Positions 44,940 to 52,708 of a DNA stretch of 64,000 nucleotides are shown here, in pieces. This DNA is from CAZWSX01 sp964636985 (GTDB lineage Bacteria > Planctomycetota > Planctomycetia > Pirellulales > Pirellulaceae), in NCBI GenBank assembly GCA_964636985.1, contig CAZWSX010000003.1, positions 62,001 to 126,000 of the forward strand, written 5' to 3'. Both the position numbers and the translations under genes were made by a program. Each line of letters begins with the position of its first letter. Position 1 is the stretch's first letter. Below the pieces are notes generated by a model. It had not been told where the DNA came from. It made no database searches and saw only the letters and a list, made by a program, of their open reading frames with translations.

Positions 44940-45359
44940 CTACGCGGTGCGGCGGCCCATCGAAACGAGAATCCCGGCCAGCACGCCTACGCCGAAGGCA
45001 ATAGCCAGCGACTCGAGCGGACGGTACGAAACCGTTTGCGCCATTTGGTCGCCGAGTTCGGCCGTCCTGCGCTGGGCCTGTTGGTAGCCGTCGTAAACGG
45101 CGTCGGCTGCGGAAGAGGCATACTCGCGTGCCGTTTGCGCGACTTGCTCGGTGATCCCGCTGGCCTCGTGGACGATGTTGTCGACGAACTTTTCCACCTC
45201 GTGGCGGGCGACCCCGGTCTTGGCTTGAATGGTTCCAATCAGTTGTTCGGTGCTTCCGCGTGCCTTTTGCAGTTCATCGTCGGTCAACTGGCCCCATGTT
45301 TCGCGAATGCGGCCTTTGATTCGATTCCAATTCGCTGCGATTTCTTCTTTGGTAAACAT
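44940..45359 (-). CDS. CsbD-like stress protein with C-terminal membrane anchor
   Basis: 139 residues; GAGGAG lies 7 bases upstream of the ATG. Residues 8-55 are CsbD-like (NWNRIKGRIRETWGQLTDDE, then LQKARGSTEQLIGTIQAKTG); CsbD is a general-stress protein in Bacillus and many other bacteria. The rest is an amphipathic helix (VDNIVHEASGITEQVAQTAR) and a tail anchor YRPLESLAIAFGVGVLAGILVSMGRR, as in ElaB/YqjD proteins. The combination of CsbD and an ElaB-type tail in one chain is notable. It is the first gene of a five-gene operon with a sigma-54-type site 71 bases upstream. Confidence 0.85.
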   Translation of the reverse strand: MFTKEEIAANWNRIKGRIRETWGQLTDDELQKARGSTEQLIGTIQAKTGVARHEVEKFVDNIVHEASGITEQVAQTAREYASSAADAVYDGYQQAQRRTAELGDQMAQTVSYRPLESLAIAFGVGVLAGILVSMGRRTA

Positions 45360-45429
45360 CGTGACGCTCCTCTTTTGCGAGCAATTCCATTTCCGCCGGC
45401 ACCCGCCAGCCTTCACGACCCTCCGTAAA

Positions 45430-45445
45430 GGCAAACGCCATGCCA
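45430..45445 (-). promoter_or_regulatory. Probable sigma-54 promoter for the CsbD-like operon
   Basis: On the minus strand TGGCAT-GGCGT-TTGCC followed by TTTAC. One base differs from TGGCAC and the -12 GC is intact. The TTTAC after TTGC(C/T) also follows the sites at 47656 and 49931. Confidence 0.65.
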
Positions 45446-45606
45446 CAAGATCGAAGGCCTGAAGAAATGCAGGTGTATTACGGAAAACGAGAGAGCGACT
45501 TCTGCAACGCTCCACCCGCGACCGCTCGAAAACAGATAAATCTTGGCGATTGATCGCGAGACGAGCGGAGGGAACGATTTTCGAGCAGCCAGAAAGCGGG
45601 TACGGG

Positions 45607-45951
45607 CTAAAGATACTGGCGGACCAGTTTGAGCAGGGAAGCCATCTCGACGTCGAGTTCGTTTGCGAGCCGCCTTGTGAGGCCTGCCGACGGAACTCGC
45701 GCGGCATCAACCAGCGGTTGCACAACGGCTGCCGCGATCGATTCGTCGAGATTTGCGACCAGGCCCTTGAGCGAGTGGCTGGCTGCGGCAACCTCGGCAA
45801 AGTTTCCTGCTCGCACTGCCGCGTGGATTTGTTCGAGGAGCGTCGGCGTATCTTCAACCAAGATGGCTGCGATTTCGGCCAGCAACTCCGCGTTCTTGCC
45901 CAACCGACGATAAGCGTTCGGAAATGCCACCGCGATCGATGGATCATTCAT
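45607..45951 (-). CDS. Stand-alone histidine phosphotransfer (Hpt) protein
   Basis: 114 residues from the ATG at 45951, which overlaps the end of the sigma-54 activator gene by 8 bases (ATGAATGA), so the two are coupled. The core helix AEVAAASHSLKGLVANLDES contains the phosphoacceptor His59 in the HSLKG signature, and flanking helices fit the four-helix Hpt bundle. Hpt proteins shuttle phosphate between a hybrid kinase receiver and a response-regulator receiver. The only hybrid kinase in view (39430-43371) and the coupled NtrC-type regulator are the obvious partners (inference). Confidence 0.88.
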   Translation of the reverse strand: MNDPSIAVAFPNAYRRLGKNAELLAEIAAILVEDTPTLLEQIHAAVRAGNFAEVAAASHSLKGLVANLDESIAAAVVQPLVDAARVPSAGLTRRLANELDVEMASLLKLVRQYL

Positions 45952-47464
45952 GGCGTAGTTCCTGTGCATCCGACATCGACACTTTTCCTTCCAAGCTGAT
46001 TCCGTAAGCGGTAATACGGTCGCGCACCTTGCCGCGCGTGATCCCCAGTATTTCAGCCGCTTGCGACTGATTTCCGCCGGTGGCTTGTAATACTCGCACA
46101 AACAAATGGCGTTCCATTTGCGCTAATACCTGAGCGTAAACATCGGTTGATTTCTCACGCAGCAGCCGACTAACCAGCGCTTCCGGATCGTATCCATGGG
46201 GCGACGCGGTTTGAGGTTTCGCCACTGGCGGAACCGCGATCGCCTCGCGCAAACGGGGACCTTCGTGATTGTTCGGCGACAACAGTTCTCCGCGGATATC
46301 GAGCGGCACATTGTCGGGGACGAGGACGCCCGCCGAATTATCGATGACCATTCGGCGGACGACGGATTGCAATTGCCGCACGTTGCCGGGCCAAGCGTAA
46401 TCGCAGAGCATATGCGTCGCTTCGGCCGAAATACCCTCCAGGTTTTCCAATTTGAAATCCTGCTTGGCGCGGTTGAGGAAATGCTGCAAAAGGCTGGGAA
46501 TATCCGCGCGCCGCTCGCGCAAGGGGGGAAGATAAATCGTCACGCCGTCCAACCGATAGAGCAGATCGCCGCGAAATGTTCCTTCGGCCACCATCGATTC
46601 GAGCGGGCGATTCGTGGCGGCGACGATTCGAACGTCGGTGGTTAATACTTGATTGCCGCCGACGCGTTCGAACGTCCGCTCTTGTAGTACCCGGAGCAAT
46701 TTCGCCTGCACGCCAATGGCCATGTCGCCCACTTCGTCGAGGAAGAGGGTGCCCCCCTTGGCTTGTTCGAACTTGCCAATCCGACGGCTGTCGGCGCCGG
46801 TGAAGGCGCCTTTCTCGTGACCGAATAGTTCACTTTCCAGCAGCGTTTCCGTGATCGCTGCGCAGTTGACCGCCAAGAAGGGGCCATCGCAGCGAGCACT
46901 GTGCTGGACGATCGCGCGGGCCACCAATTCCTTGCCGGTTCCCGTTTCACCGCGAATCAGCACGGCGATATCCTGCTTCGCGACGCGGCCGATCGCCTTG
47001 AAGACCTCCACCATCTTGGGGCTGGAGCCAATCAGCAATTGCTGCGACGCGTTTTCGGTGGGCTCGGCGCCGATGGCGACCGGGACCGATACCATGGCGC
47101 GGAGCGCGAACGCTTTTTCGATCAGATGCTTGAGGTGCTGCACGTCGAGCGGCTTGACGACATAGTCGTAGGCGCCCAATTGCATGGCTTCGATCACGAC
47201 ATCGCCGCCCCCTTCAGAGGTGATGAAAATCACGGGCAGTCGGGGGTCGGCTTCGCGAATCTTGGCGTAAATCTCGAGACCACCCTGATCAGGCAGCATG
47301 ATATCGAGAAGGACGGCATCCACCGTTTCGCTTTGGAGCATGCCAAGTCCCTCGGCGCCGGTTTTCGCATGAAGCGATTGCCAGTCCGGTTCCAACATGC
47401 CACGAGTGATGGCGTGAATCGAACGGTCATCATCGATGACAAGTAACTTTTGGCTCGAAACCAC
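45944..47464 (-). CDS. NtrC-family sigma-54-dependent response regulator
   Basis: 506 residues from a GTG at 47464; a TTG at 47548 would add 28 residues. Receiver domain 5-120 with phosphoacceptor Asp54 in LLDIMLP. AAA+ domain about 142-370: Walker A GETGTGKE (172-179), the sigma-54-contacting loop GAFTGA (219-224), Walker B LFLDEVGD (240-247), and a DLLYRLDGVTIYLPPLRER arginine-finger region. A C-terminal Fis-type helix-turn-helix reads GGNQSQAAEILGITRGKVRDRI. It is expected to bind upstream of, and open, the sigma-54 promoters found on both sides. Coupled to the Hpt gene by an 8-base overlap. Confidence 0.95.
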   Translation of the reverse strand: MVSSQKLLVIDDDRSIHAITRGMLEPDWQSLHAKTGAEGLGMLQSETVDAVLLDIMLPDQGGLEIYAKIREADPRLPVIFITSEGGGDVVIEAMQLGAYDYVVKPLDVQHLKHLIEKAFALRAMVSVPVAIGAEPTENASQQLLIGSSPKMVEVFKAIGRVAKQDIAVLIRGETGTGKELVARAIVQHSARCDGPFLAVNCAAITETLLESELFGHEKGAFTGADSRRIGKFEQAKGGTLFLDEVGDMAIGVQAKLLRVLQERTFERVGGNQVLTTDVRIVAATNRPLESMVAEGTFRGDLLYRLDGVTIYLPPLRERRADIPSLLQHFLNRAKQDFKLENLEGISAEATHMLCDYAWPGNVRQLQSVVRRMVIDNSAGVLVPDNVPLDIRGELLSPNNHEGPRLREAIAVPPVAKPQTASPHGYDPEALVSRLLREKSTDVYAQVLAQMERHLFVRVLQATGGNQSQAAEILGITRGKVRDRITAYGISLEGKVSMSDAQELRHE

Positions 47465-47655
47465 GGTTTTGCCTTGCCTCTGTAAGAATGGAAAGCTGTG
47501 TTGGGTGGCCGATCGAATCGTCGCTCTATTTGACGCTTCGGTTTTCAATCATCCAGCAATTCGTGCGCCTGATCGATTATCGACCAACGAGCTCGCGCAG
47601 TAGGAAAACAAGGCCACCTGCCGGCAGATCCCACGTGGCACCAAGTATTTCTCGA

Positions 47656-47671
47656 TGGCACGGGCTTTGCT
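47656..47671 (+). promoter_or_regulatory. Sigma-54 promoter for DUF1328 and the AI-2E-type permease
   Basis: TGGCAC-GGGCT-TTGCT followed by TTAC, a full match to the consensus. The start codon of the first gene is 61 bases downstream. The 267-base gap to the divergent activator gene could also hold its binding sites. Confidence 0.85.
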
Positions 47672-47731
47672 TTACCCCTGACGTTCACGTGATTTTCTCA
47701 ACCTCCGAGTTCCACTTCAAGGAGTTCAGCC

Positions 47732-47905
47732 ATGTTGTCATGGTCACTCACGTTTCTGATTCTTGCGTTAGTCGCGGCATTGCTGGGTTTTGGCGGGATC
47801 GCGTCGAGTTTCGCAACCATCGGCAAGGTCTTATTTGTCGTTTTCCTCGTGTTCTTCCTGGTCAGCTTGATCCGGGGTGGCGGCGGTGTGAACCGCCCCG
47901 TGTAG
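47732..47905 (+). CDS. DUF1328 family small membrane protein
   Basis: 57 residues with AAGGAG upstream. Two hydrophobic helices: MLSWSLTFLILALVAALLGF followed by GGIASSFATIGKVLFVVFLV, then FFLVSLIRGGGG. This is the typical DUF1328/YtjA pattern (MLxWALxFLIIALIAALFGFGGIA). These proteins are common in stress- and osmolarity-controlled sets in proteobacteria. The next gene begins 33 bases later, so the two should be co-transcribed from the sigma-54 site. Confidence 0.88.
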   Translation: MLSWSLTFLILALVAALLGFGGIASSFATIGKVLFVVFLVFFLVSLIRGGGGVNRPV

Positions 47906-47938
47906 GACGGCGGGATTTAGTCAGGAGGGACCCTACAA

Positions 47939-49762
47939 ATGGCAATGGCTCCAACGCAGCAATGGGCGGGTGCGGTTCGAGTTGCAGCATGGGCGGTGGT
48001 CGCGGCAGTAACGATCACCGCACTGATGGTGACCAAGCCCGTACTGATGCCAATTGTGTTGGCCATTGTCCTGGCGTTTATCCTGTCGCCGGTGGTGCAG
48101 TATTTGGAGCGGCGCCGCTTTGCAACACCGTGGGCCGTCGCGATGGTCGTCGGAACCACGGGCATCCTCGGCGGCGGTTTGATGTTCGCCGCCGGATCGC
48201 AATTGTCGGCGTTGCTCCACGAGTTGCCGGCGCATTCCGAGACGATTAAGGGGAAACTGCATGCGATCCAAGGAACGCGTCAGGCGCAGTTCGCCGACTT
48301 GACGCGGCTTTGGGACGAAGTCACTGGCGCGCTCGCTACCGATGCGAAGGCGTCTTTTCCATCCCTGTCCGAGAACGGTACGGCGTCGCCTGATGCGCCG
48401 CCAGAAGTGATCGTTCGCGAGGCGTCGGGTGCGGGAAAGATGTTCGAGTTCGCCGGGCTTGCGCTCGAGCCGCTTGCCGCGATCGTGGTGGTGCTGGTCC
48501 TGGTCGTTTTCATGCTCTCCGAGCGATCCGACTTGCACAATCGCGTGCTCGCGATCGCCGGCGTCGAGAATTTTTCGACGGCCAGCCACCTTATGCACGA
48601 AGTATCGGATCGACTTGGACGCTACTTGCTGTGCCTTGCTGCACTGAATTTTCTCTCCGCGTTCGCCTTCGGCATCGGGCTGATCGGGCTCGGTATTCCG
48701 TACGCTTTGTTGATCGCCGCCTTGGCCGGCTTTCTTCGCTTTGTCCCCTACATGGGAAGCCTGGCGACGATGGTGCTGGCTGGATCGATCGCCTTGGCGA
48801 CCCACGAAGGCTGGACCAGCGCGATCGCCGTGGTCTCGATGTTTGTGACCATGGAGTTCATCTTGGCCAACTTTGTTGAGCCATGGCTGTTCGGGCGTTC
48901 GGTGGGGCTGAATCCGGTGGGCGTATTGTTCGCGTTCGTATTTTGGACCTGGGTTTGGGGACCGGTTGGCCTGGTGCTGGCTGTACCGCTTACCTTGTCG
49001 GCCGTGGTATTCGCCAAGCAAATGCCTCAACTGGCATGGCTGGCGACACTGCTTGGTAACGACGAACCCTTGAGCGAGCCGATTGCGCTCTATCAACGCC
49101 TGTTGTCGGGCAACACTCACGAAGCAACCCGAATGTGCGAGATTCACGCCAGCCGAGATCGGCAGCTAGAGCGTCTCGACGGCGTGATGGTGCCGGCGAT
49201 TGCGTGTGCCAAGCGGGAGCGCGATCGCCTGGCGATTACGACAAGTGAATTCGAGCAAATTGAATCGACCGCCGACACGGTCCTAAGGGACTGGGCGCAC
49301 AAGATCGAGCGAAGCGAAGATGCCTTCCCGGTGACCATTTCGCCCCTGGACGACGCGGCCGACCGATTGCTGGCGCAAACGCTCGAGTGTGCGTTACCGC
49401 CGACGCTTCGCCCGACGATTGTGGAGGCCGATTCAACAACGGCGAAGAACGCAGGGAACGCGCCGTCGGTTCGCGTGGTGTGCGTCCTTCCCAATCACAA
49501 CATGCCGCGATTGATCGAAGTTTGCCGATCGCTGTTGCGTGCGAACAAGTCGACGCCGATCTACATTCTGTACTGGAAGCCGTTGCGCCACTCCGGCAAG
49601 CTGCGGCGTTATCTGCGACGTCTCCTCGGCCGACGCGTCGACTTGGTGACTAATCTGCGCGACGCCGTGCGACTGATCGACTTCATCGCCGAGCGCCGCA
49701 TGTCGAAGCCGCAACAGGTCCCGAGCCTGGTCGAAGCCGCAGCAGTGCCCGCCGCCAACTAG
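47939..49762 (+). CDS. AI-2E-family (PerM-like) permease with a long soluble C-terminus
   Basis: 607 residues; GGAGG is 10 bases upstream. Residues 1-355 form the AI-2E/PerM membrane domain: paired N-terminal helices (VLMPIVLAIVLAFILSPVVQYLERR), a coiled-coil-like loop, and the family signature FVPYMGSLATMVLAG with FVEPWLFGRSVGLNPVGVLF. The C-terminal 240 residues are soluble, without a recognised domain, and end with a Rossmann-like piece (VRVVCVLPNHNMPRLIEVC, PIYILYWKPLRHSGK). Relatives export autoinducer-2 or ions (Na+/H+); the transported species here is unknown. Confidence 0.88.
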   Translation: MAMAPTQQWAGAVRVAAWAVVAAVTITALMVTKPVLMPIVLAIVLAFILSPVVQYLERRRFATPWAVAMVVGTTGILGGGLMFAAGSQLSALLHELPAHSETIKGKLHAIQGTRQAQFADLTRLWDEVTGALATDAKASFPSLSENGTASPDAPPEVIVREASGAGKMFEFAGLALEPLAAIVVVLVLVVFMLSERSDLHNRVLAIAGVENFSTASHLMHEVSDRLGRYLLCLAALNFLSAFAFGIGLIGLGIPYALLIAALAGFLRFVPYMGSLATMVLAGSIALATHEGWTSAIAVVSMFVTMEFILANFVEPWLFGRSVGLNPVGVLFAFVFWTWVWGPVGLVLAVPLTLSAVVFAKQMPQLAWLATLLGNDEPLSEPIALYQRLLSGNTHEATRMCEIHASRDRQLERLDGVMVPAIACAKRERDRLAITTSEFEQIESTADTVLRDWAHKIERSEDAFPVTISPLDDAADRLLAQTLECALPPTLRPTIVEADSTTAKNAGNAPSVRVVCVLPNHNMPRLIEVCRSLLRANKSTPIYILYWKPLRHSGKLRRYLRRLLGRRVDLVTNLRDAVRLIDFIAERRMSKPQQVPSLVEAAAVPAAN

Positions 49763-49930
49763 CTGACGTTGCTGTTAGGTAGCGCTCGTTGGCTTTCTCG
49801 CTTCCTCTGGTTGATCCGCGACGAATCGACTCGCGCGATGATCACGCACCAACAACGCCTCACGGGGGTTGATGGCGTGTTTTTTTCTTGCGAAATCAAG
49901 GCTTGAAACGCACTCTGAGCGCGCGTAGTA

Positions 49931-49946
49931 CGGCACGGACTTTGCT
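49931..49946 (+). promoter_or_regulatory. Sigma-54 promoter for the DUF3309-ANTAR operon
   Basis: CGGCAC-GGACT-TTGCT followed by TTAC; nearly identical to the 47656 element over 16 bases. The first ATG is 54 bases downstream. Confidence 0.82.
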
Positions 49947-49999
49947 TTACACCTGCCTTGTACTCAACCGAACAATGCTCTCTCAACAGGACCACAGCC

Positions 50000-50152
50000 A
50001 TGGGACTTATTTTGCTGATCATTTTGATCTTGCTGCTGCTTGGTGCGACGCCCGCCTGGCCTTACAGCCGCGACTGGGGATACGCCCCGGCCGGTGGCGT
50101 GGGGACCATCCTGATCATCGTGTTGATCCTGGTTTTGCTGGGCCGCATCTAG
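50000..50152 (+). CDS. DUF3309 family small membrane protein
   Basis: 50 residues from the ATG at 50000. Two membrane helices (LILLIILILLLLGATP and VGTILIIVLILVLLGRI) enclose WPYSRDWGYAPAGG, the central signature of DUF3309 proteins. These appear in proteobacterial stress-gene neighbourhoods, often with DUF1328 and CsbD-like genes. First gene of a three-gene unit under the sigma-54 site at 49931. Confidence 0.88.
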   Translation: MGLILLIILILLLLGATPAWPYSRDWGYAPAGGVGTILIIVLILVLLGRI

Positions 50153-50198
50153 CTTTGCTTTGCAACTGTTTTTCATCAACTATTCAGGAGTTTGCGTC

Positions 50199-50324
50199 AT
50201 GTCGATCGATCTTATTCCCGCGTTGATTGGTGCAGCAGACTATGCCTTGGTGTACCTGCTGGGTGGCGGCAGCATCCTGGGTGCCATCGTCATTTTTTTG
50301 ATTGCGAAGATGCTTGGCCGATAG
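50199..50324 (+). CDS. Very small membrane protein (41 residues)
   Basis: Starts with an ATG preceded by CAGGAG, 46 bases after the DUF3309 stop. The translation MSIDLIPALIGAADYALVYL followed by LGGGSILGAIVIFLIAKMLG has one clear membrane helix and a short basic end. Good ribosome binding site, position and hydrophobicity argue that it is a real gene. No family recognised. Confidence 0.65.
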   Translation: MSIDLIPALIGAADYALVYLLGGGSILGAIVIFLIAKMLGR

Positions 50325-50399
50325 TTCCGGCCGCGTCGACGTTCTCTCCATCCATCAGCGAATGTTCAACTGGTCTTAGCTGCCTGTAGGAGCATACGT

Positions 50400-50984
50400 A
50401 TGCAAGAGAAAGAGACCCTCGCCGTTTGTCACGATGAACCGGAAGTTTGCGAAGCGGTCGTTAGCGCGGCCTCCCAGTTGGGATATGAGACGCGCAAGAT
50501 TGCGGCCGCAACGCTGGTCGAAGAGATCGTCGCCGACTCTTCCATCGTCCTGATCGTTTGCGGCATGAAGTCGGATGGCGTCGATATGGTGCCCCAACTC
50601 AAGAAAGCCGCCGAGTCGAGGGAGATCCCCGCGATCGTTGTGACCTGCGAGAGTTCGCTCTCGGCGATCGAAAAGGCGCTCGAAGACCATGTCATGGCGT
50701 ACCTGCTGGAGCCGGTGCGCGCGATCGAGATCCGCCCCATGATCCAATTGGTGATGCGGCGGTTCGCGGAATTCAAAGAGCTGAAACAGGAAGTCTCCGA
50801 CATCCGCCAGCAGATGGCCGCGCGAAGAGTGGTGGACCGGGCAAAAGGCGTTCTCATGCGTCGAAACAACATCGACGAGAAAACAGCCTACGACCAACTG
50901 CGCCGTCTGGCGATGGACAGGCGGATCAAGGTCGTCGAGATTGCGCAGCAAATCCTCGCCGTGGAGGAGAAACGAGCTGGCTGA
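50400..50984 (+). CDS. ANTAR-domain antiterminator with a degenerate receiver
   Basis: 194 residues; TAGGAG upstream. Residues 1-120 have a receiver-like fold but lack the phospho-acceptor: where the Asp of 'LLLD.xMP' is expected there is LIVCGMKSDG. A coiled coil (FAEFKELKQEVSDIRQQMAA) leads to the C-terminal ANTAR domain (RRVVDRAKGVLMRRNNIDEK, TAYDQLRRLAMDR), which binds paired RNA hairpins to prevent termination. Third gene of the sigma-54 unit at 49931. Since phosphorylation at the usual site is ruled out, its switch must differ; RNA targets are not identified. Confidence 0.88.
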   Translation: MQEKETLAVCHDEPEVCEAVVSAASQLGYETRKIAAATLVEEIVADSSIVLIVCGMKSDGVDMVPQLKKAAESREIPAIVVTCESSLSAIEKALEDHVMAYLLEPVRAIEIRPMIQLVMRRFAEFKELKQEVSDIRQQMAARRVVDRAKGVLMRRNNIDEKTAYDQLRRLAMDRRIKVVEIAQQILAVEEKRAG

Positions 50985-51022
50985 AGCGAAGCTCCGTAGC
51001 CTTGCGGGCCACGGAGGCATCT

Positions 51023-51589
51023 TCATCGCCAGGCGCTAATGAACCGCTCGAAGGCGGTTTGCGCCGCGGTAATCACTTCGCGCTCGTCGAGGGGAAGCGA
51101 AGTAATCCAAGCACGGAAGCTGTGCCACTTCTCGTCTCTTTCGCTTCCATACCCTGCGAAAAAACTGCCTCCGTTAGTCTCGGTGATGCCGAGTTGACGG
51201 CGGAGTTCGGTAGCCGTCCATTGCGAATCGTACGCAATTCGTTCCAGCACGTAGAGAAAGCCGGCCGCGCACTCGGGCCCGCGCTCGGGGCATGGGTCAT
51301 CGACAAGCGAAGTCTTCGCCAATTCGGCTTCGCCCATGGCGGCGAGGTCGCTGGCAAGCCAGGCCCGCTTCTCGAACCGCTGCTCTCCGTCGGGCAGGAC
51401 CAACGGGAAAATATCCGATTGCACCAGCGACTCGAGATAGGTTTCGACCGGCCAGATCGACTCGTACATGCGCAGAAGCATGTTCGTGTAAGCCGCTTTC
51501 GACGTGGCGATTTGGTCAGGCGAAAGAAGCTGACGCAAAATGGCGTAGAGCGCGGACGTTTCCGCCCGCAAACGCTGCATCGATACCAT
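51023..51589 (-). CDS. Heme-oxygenase-like protein
   Basis: 188 residues; GGAG lies 6 bases before the ATG. The layout resembles bacterial biliverdin-producing heme oxygenases: an N-terminal LRAETSALYAIL helix, AYTNMLLRMYESIWPVETYL, an internal GFLYVLERIAYDSQ where the family has its Gly-rich distal helix, and a C-terminal FERFISAWR. The proximal heme ligand normally found as T-x-x-x-H in the first helix is a tyrosine here, so catalysis is uncertain. Such proteins often feed bilin chromophores to phytochromes; no phytochrome is seen nearby. Confidence 0.6.
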   Translation of the reverse strand: MVSMQRLRAETSALYAILRQLLSPDQIATSKAAYTNMLLRMYESIWPVETYLESLVQSDIFPLVLPDGEQRFEKRAWLASDLAAMGEAELAKTSLVDDPCPERGPECAAGFLYVLERIAYDSQWTATELRRQLGITETNGGSFFAGYGSERDEKWHSFRAWITSLPLDEREVITAAQTAFERFISAWR

Positions 51590-52635
51590 GGCCGCTCCTA
51601 AGCGTCGTCATCGTTGACGACACCACTGGTTTCAGGCCGATCAGCCCGAAATCAAATTCGCTGCTAGAAGCGAGCTGCCATAGATCGCTCAGGTGCGGCA
51701 TTCACCGGCACGCATTGATTTTAGTGATTGGTGAACCTGTTTCAAGCAAATTGGTCAAAAACCAACCAAAGTCAAGCCTGCACTCAGCGAACGGATGCCG
51801 ATCCAACTTCAAGCGGACGTGACGGCGTATATTCGCCCGTCCCCTTTAGACGCGCTTGGTTCGAGACGCCGAGCACCTTAGTGTCGCTCTCGCATCCACC
51901 GCGTTGCATGGACCGAAGTTTTATGAAAACGACTGATGGGCCGTAGCCCCGACGCGGGCGAGTTCCAGAAGTTCCACCGCCGCGGTGAGGCAGAGGCGTT
52001 ACGCCATTGCGAGGCGGCGAAGCGAGCGGCTTGAATCCGAACAGATCACTGTCGTTCGGCGATGAGATAGTGGTCCCGATGTTGTTCGGACCAACGCTGG
52101 GGGGACTTCGATAGTCGATGCTCCCGCAGGCGAAAAAGCCAACTGCCAATGCCGTTAGCAAGCTCATAATCCCAAATCAGTAACTCATGCCCGAACCGAT
52201 TTTCGATCGCTTGGGTTTTTCGGGAAAGAGCGTCGACAACAACGCCATTTGGAGGGCGAGGGCGCGATGGCGACGGCGCAACGTTTCGTTTTCCGACCAA
52301 GATCGTCGGACCTGGTCGATGCGGTTCTGGCTACCGTGCGGGCGGGATTCGTGTGAGCGCGACATGATGTCAACTTCCAAGACGAGATGTGAGAAAAGCC
52401 CCCTCCAATTTGGTCTCTCCACCTTTTGCAAAAGCCGTGCCGAGAAGAGTTCAGCGGGAATCGGCAAGTTCTTCGCATTTGCGTCCGTGGATGGAGTGAT
52501 AAGACGGGCCGAAAACTGGCTACGGTGGCTGAACTCCAACCACGAACTCGAAAAGGGCGCAATCAACGACGTATCGAAAGCGCTGCGTTGCATCCGTTTC
52601 TGCCACGTTCTGATACAACCCCCGTTTACGGCAAG
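51590..52635. other. Gene-poor region upstream of dps
   Basis: About 1 kb with no confident gene. Only a doubtful small ORF (52177-52365) is worth listing; other open frames have no plausible composition or start. Confidence 0.5.
52177..52365 (-). CDS. Possible small basic protein
   Basis: 62 residues from an ATG preceded by GGAAG at 8 bases. The stretch QVRRSWSENETLRRRHRALA followed by LQMALLSTLFPEK reads as a basic amphipathic helix. No family is recognised, and it lies in an otherwise gene-poor stretch, so it may be spurious. Confidence 0.3.
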   Translation of the reverse strand: MSRSHESRPHGSQNRIDQVRRSWSENETLRRRHRALALQMALLSTLFPEKPKRSKIGSGMSY

Positions 52636-52651
52636 CGGCACGTCAATTGCA
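52636..52651 (+). promoter_or_regulatory. Sigma-54 promoter for dps
   Basis: CGGCAC-GTCAA-TTGCA, exact GGCAC-N5-TTGC with correct spacing, ending 57 bases before the dps ATG. Confidence 0.8.
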
Positions 52652-52708
52652 GATTTGAGGGAACCTTAGCAATCGATCAATCGCCTCGGATTCGTAAAGG
52701 AACAAAAT

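Noticed and set aside
47636..47652. TGGCACCAAGTATTTC just before the listed 47656 promoter
   Set aside because: Lacks the -12 TTGC; the neighbouring element is a full match.
47933..49147. 404-codon minus-strand frame
   Set aside because: Antisense of the AI-2E-type permease, translation rich in Arg/His/Gln without structure.
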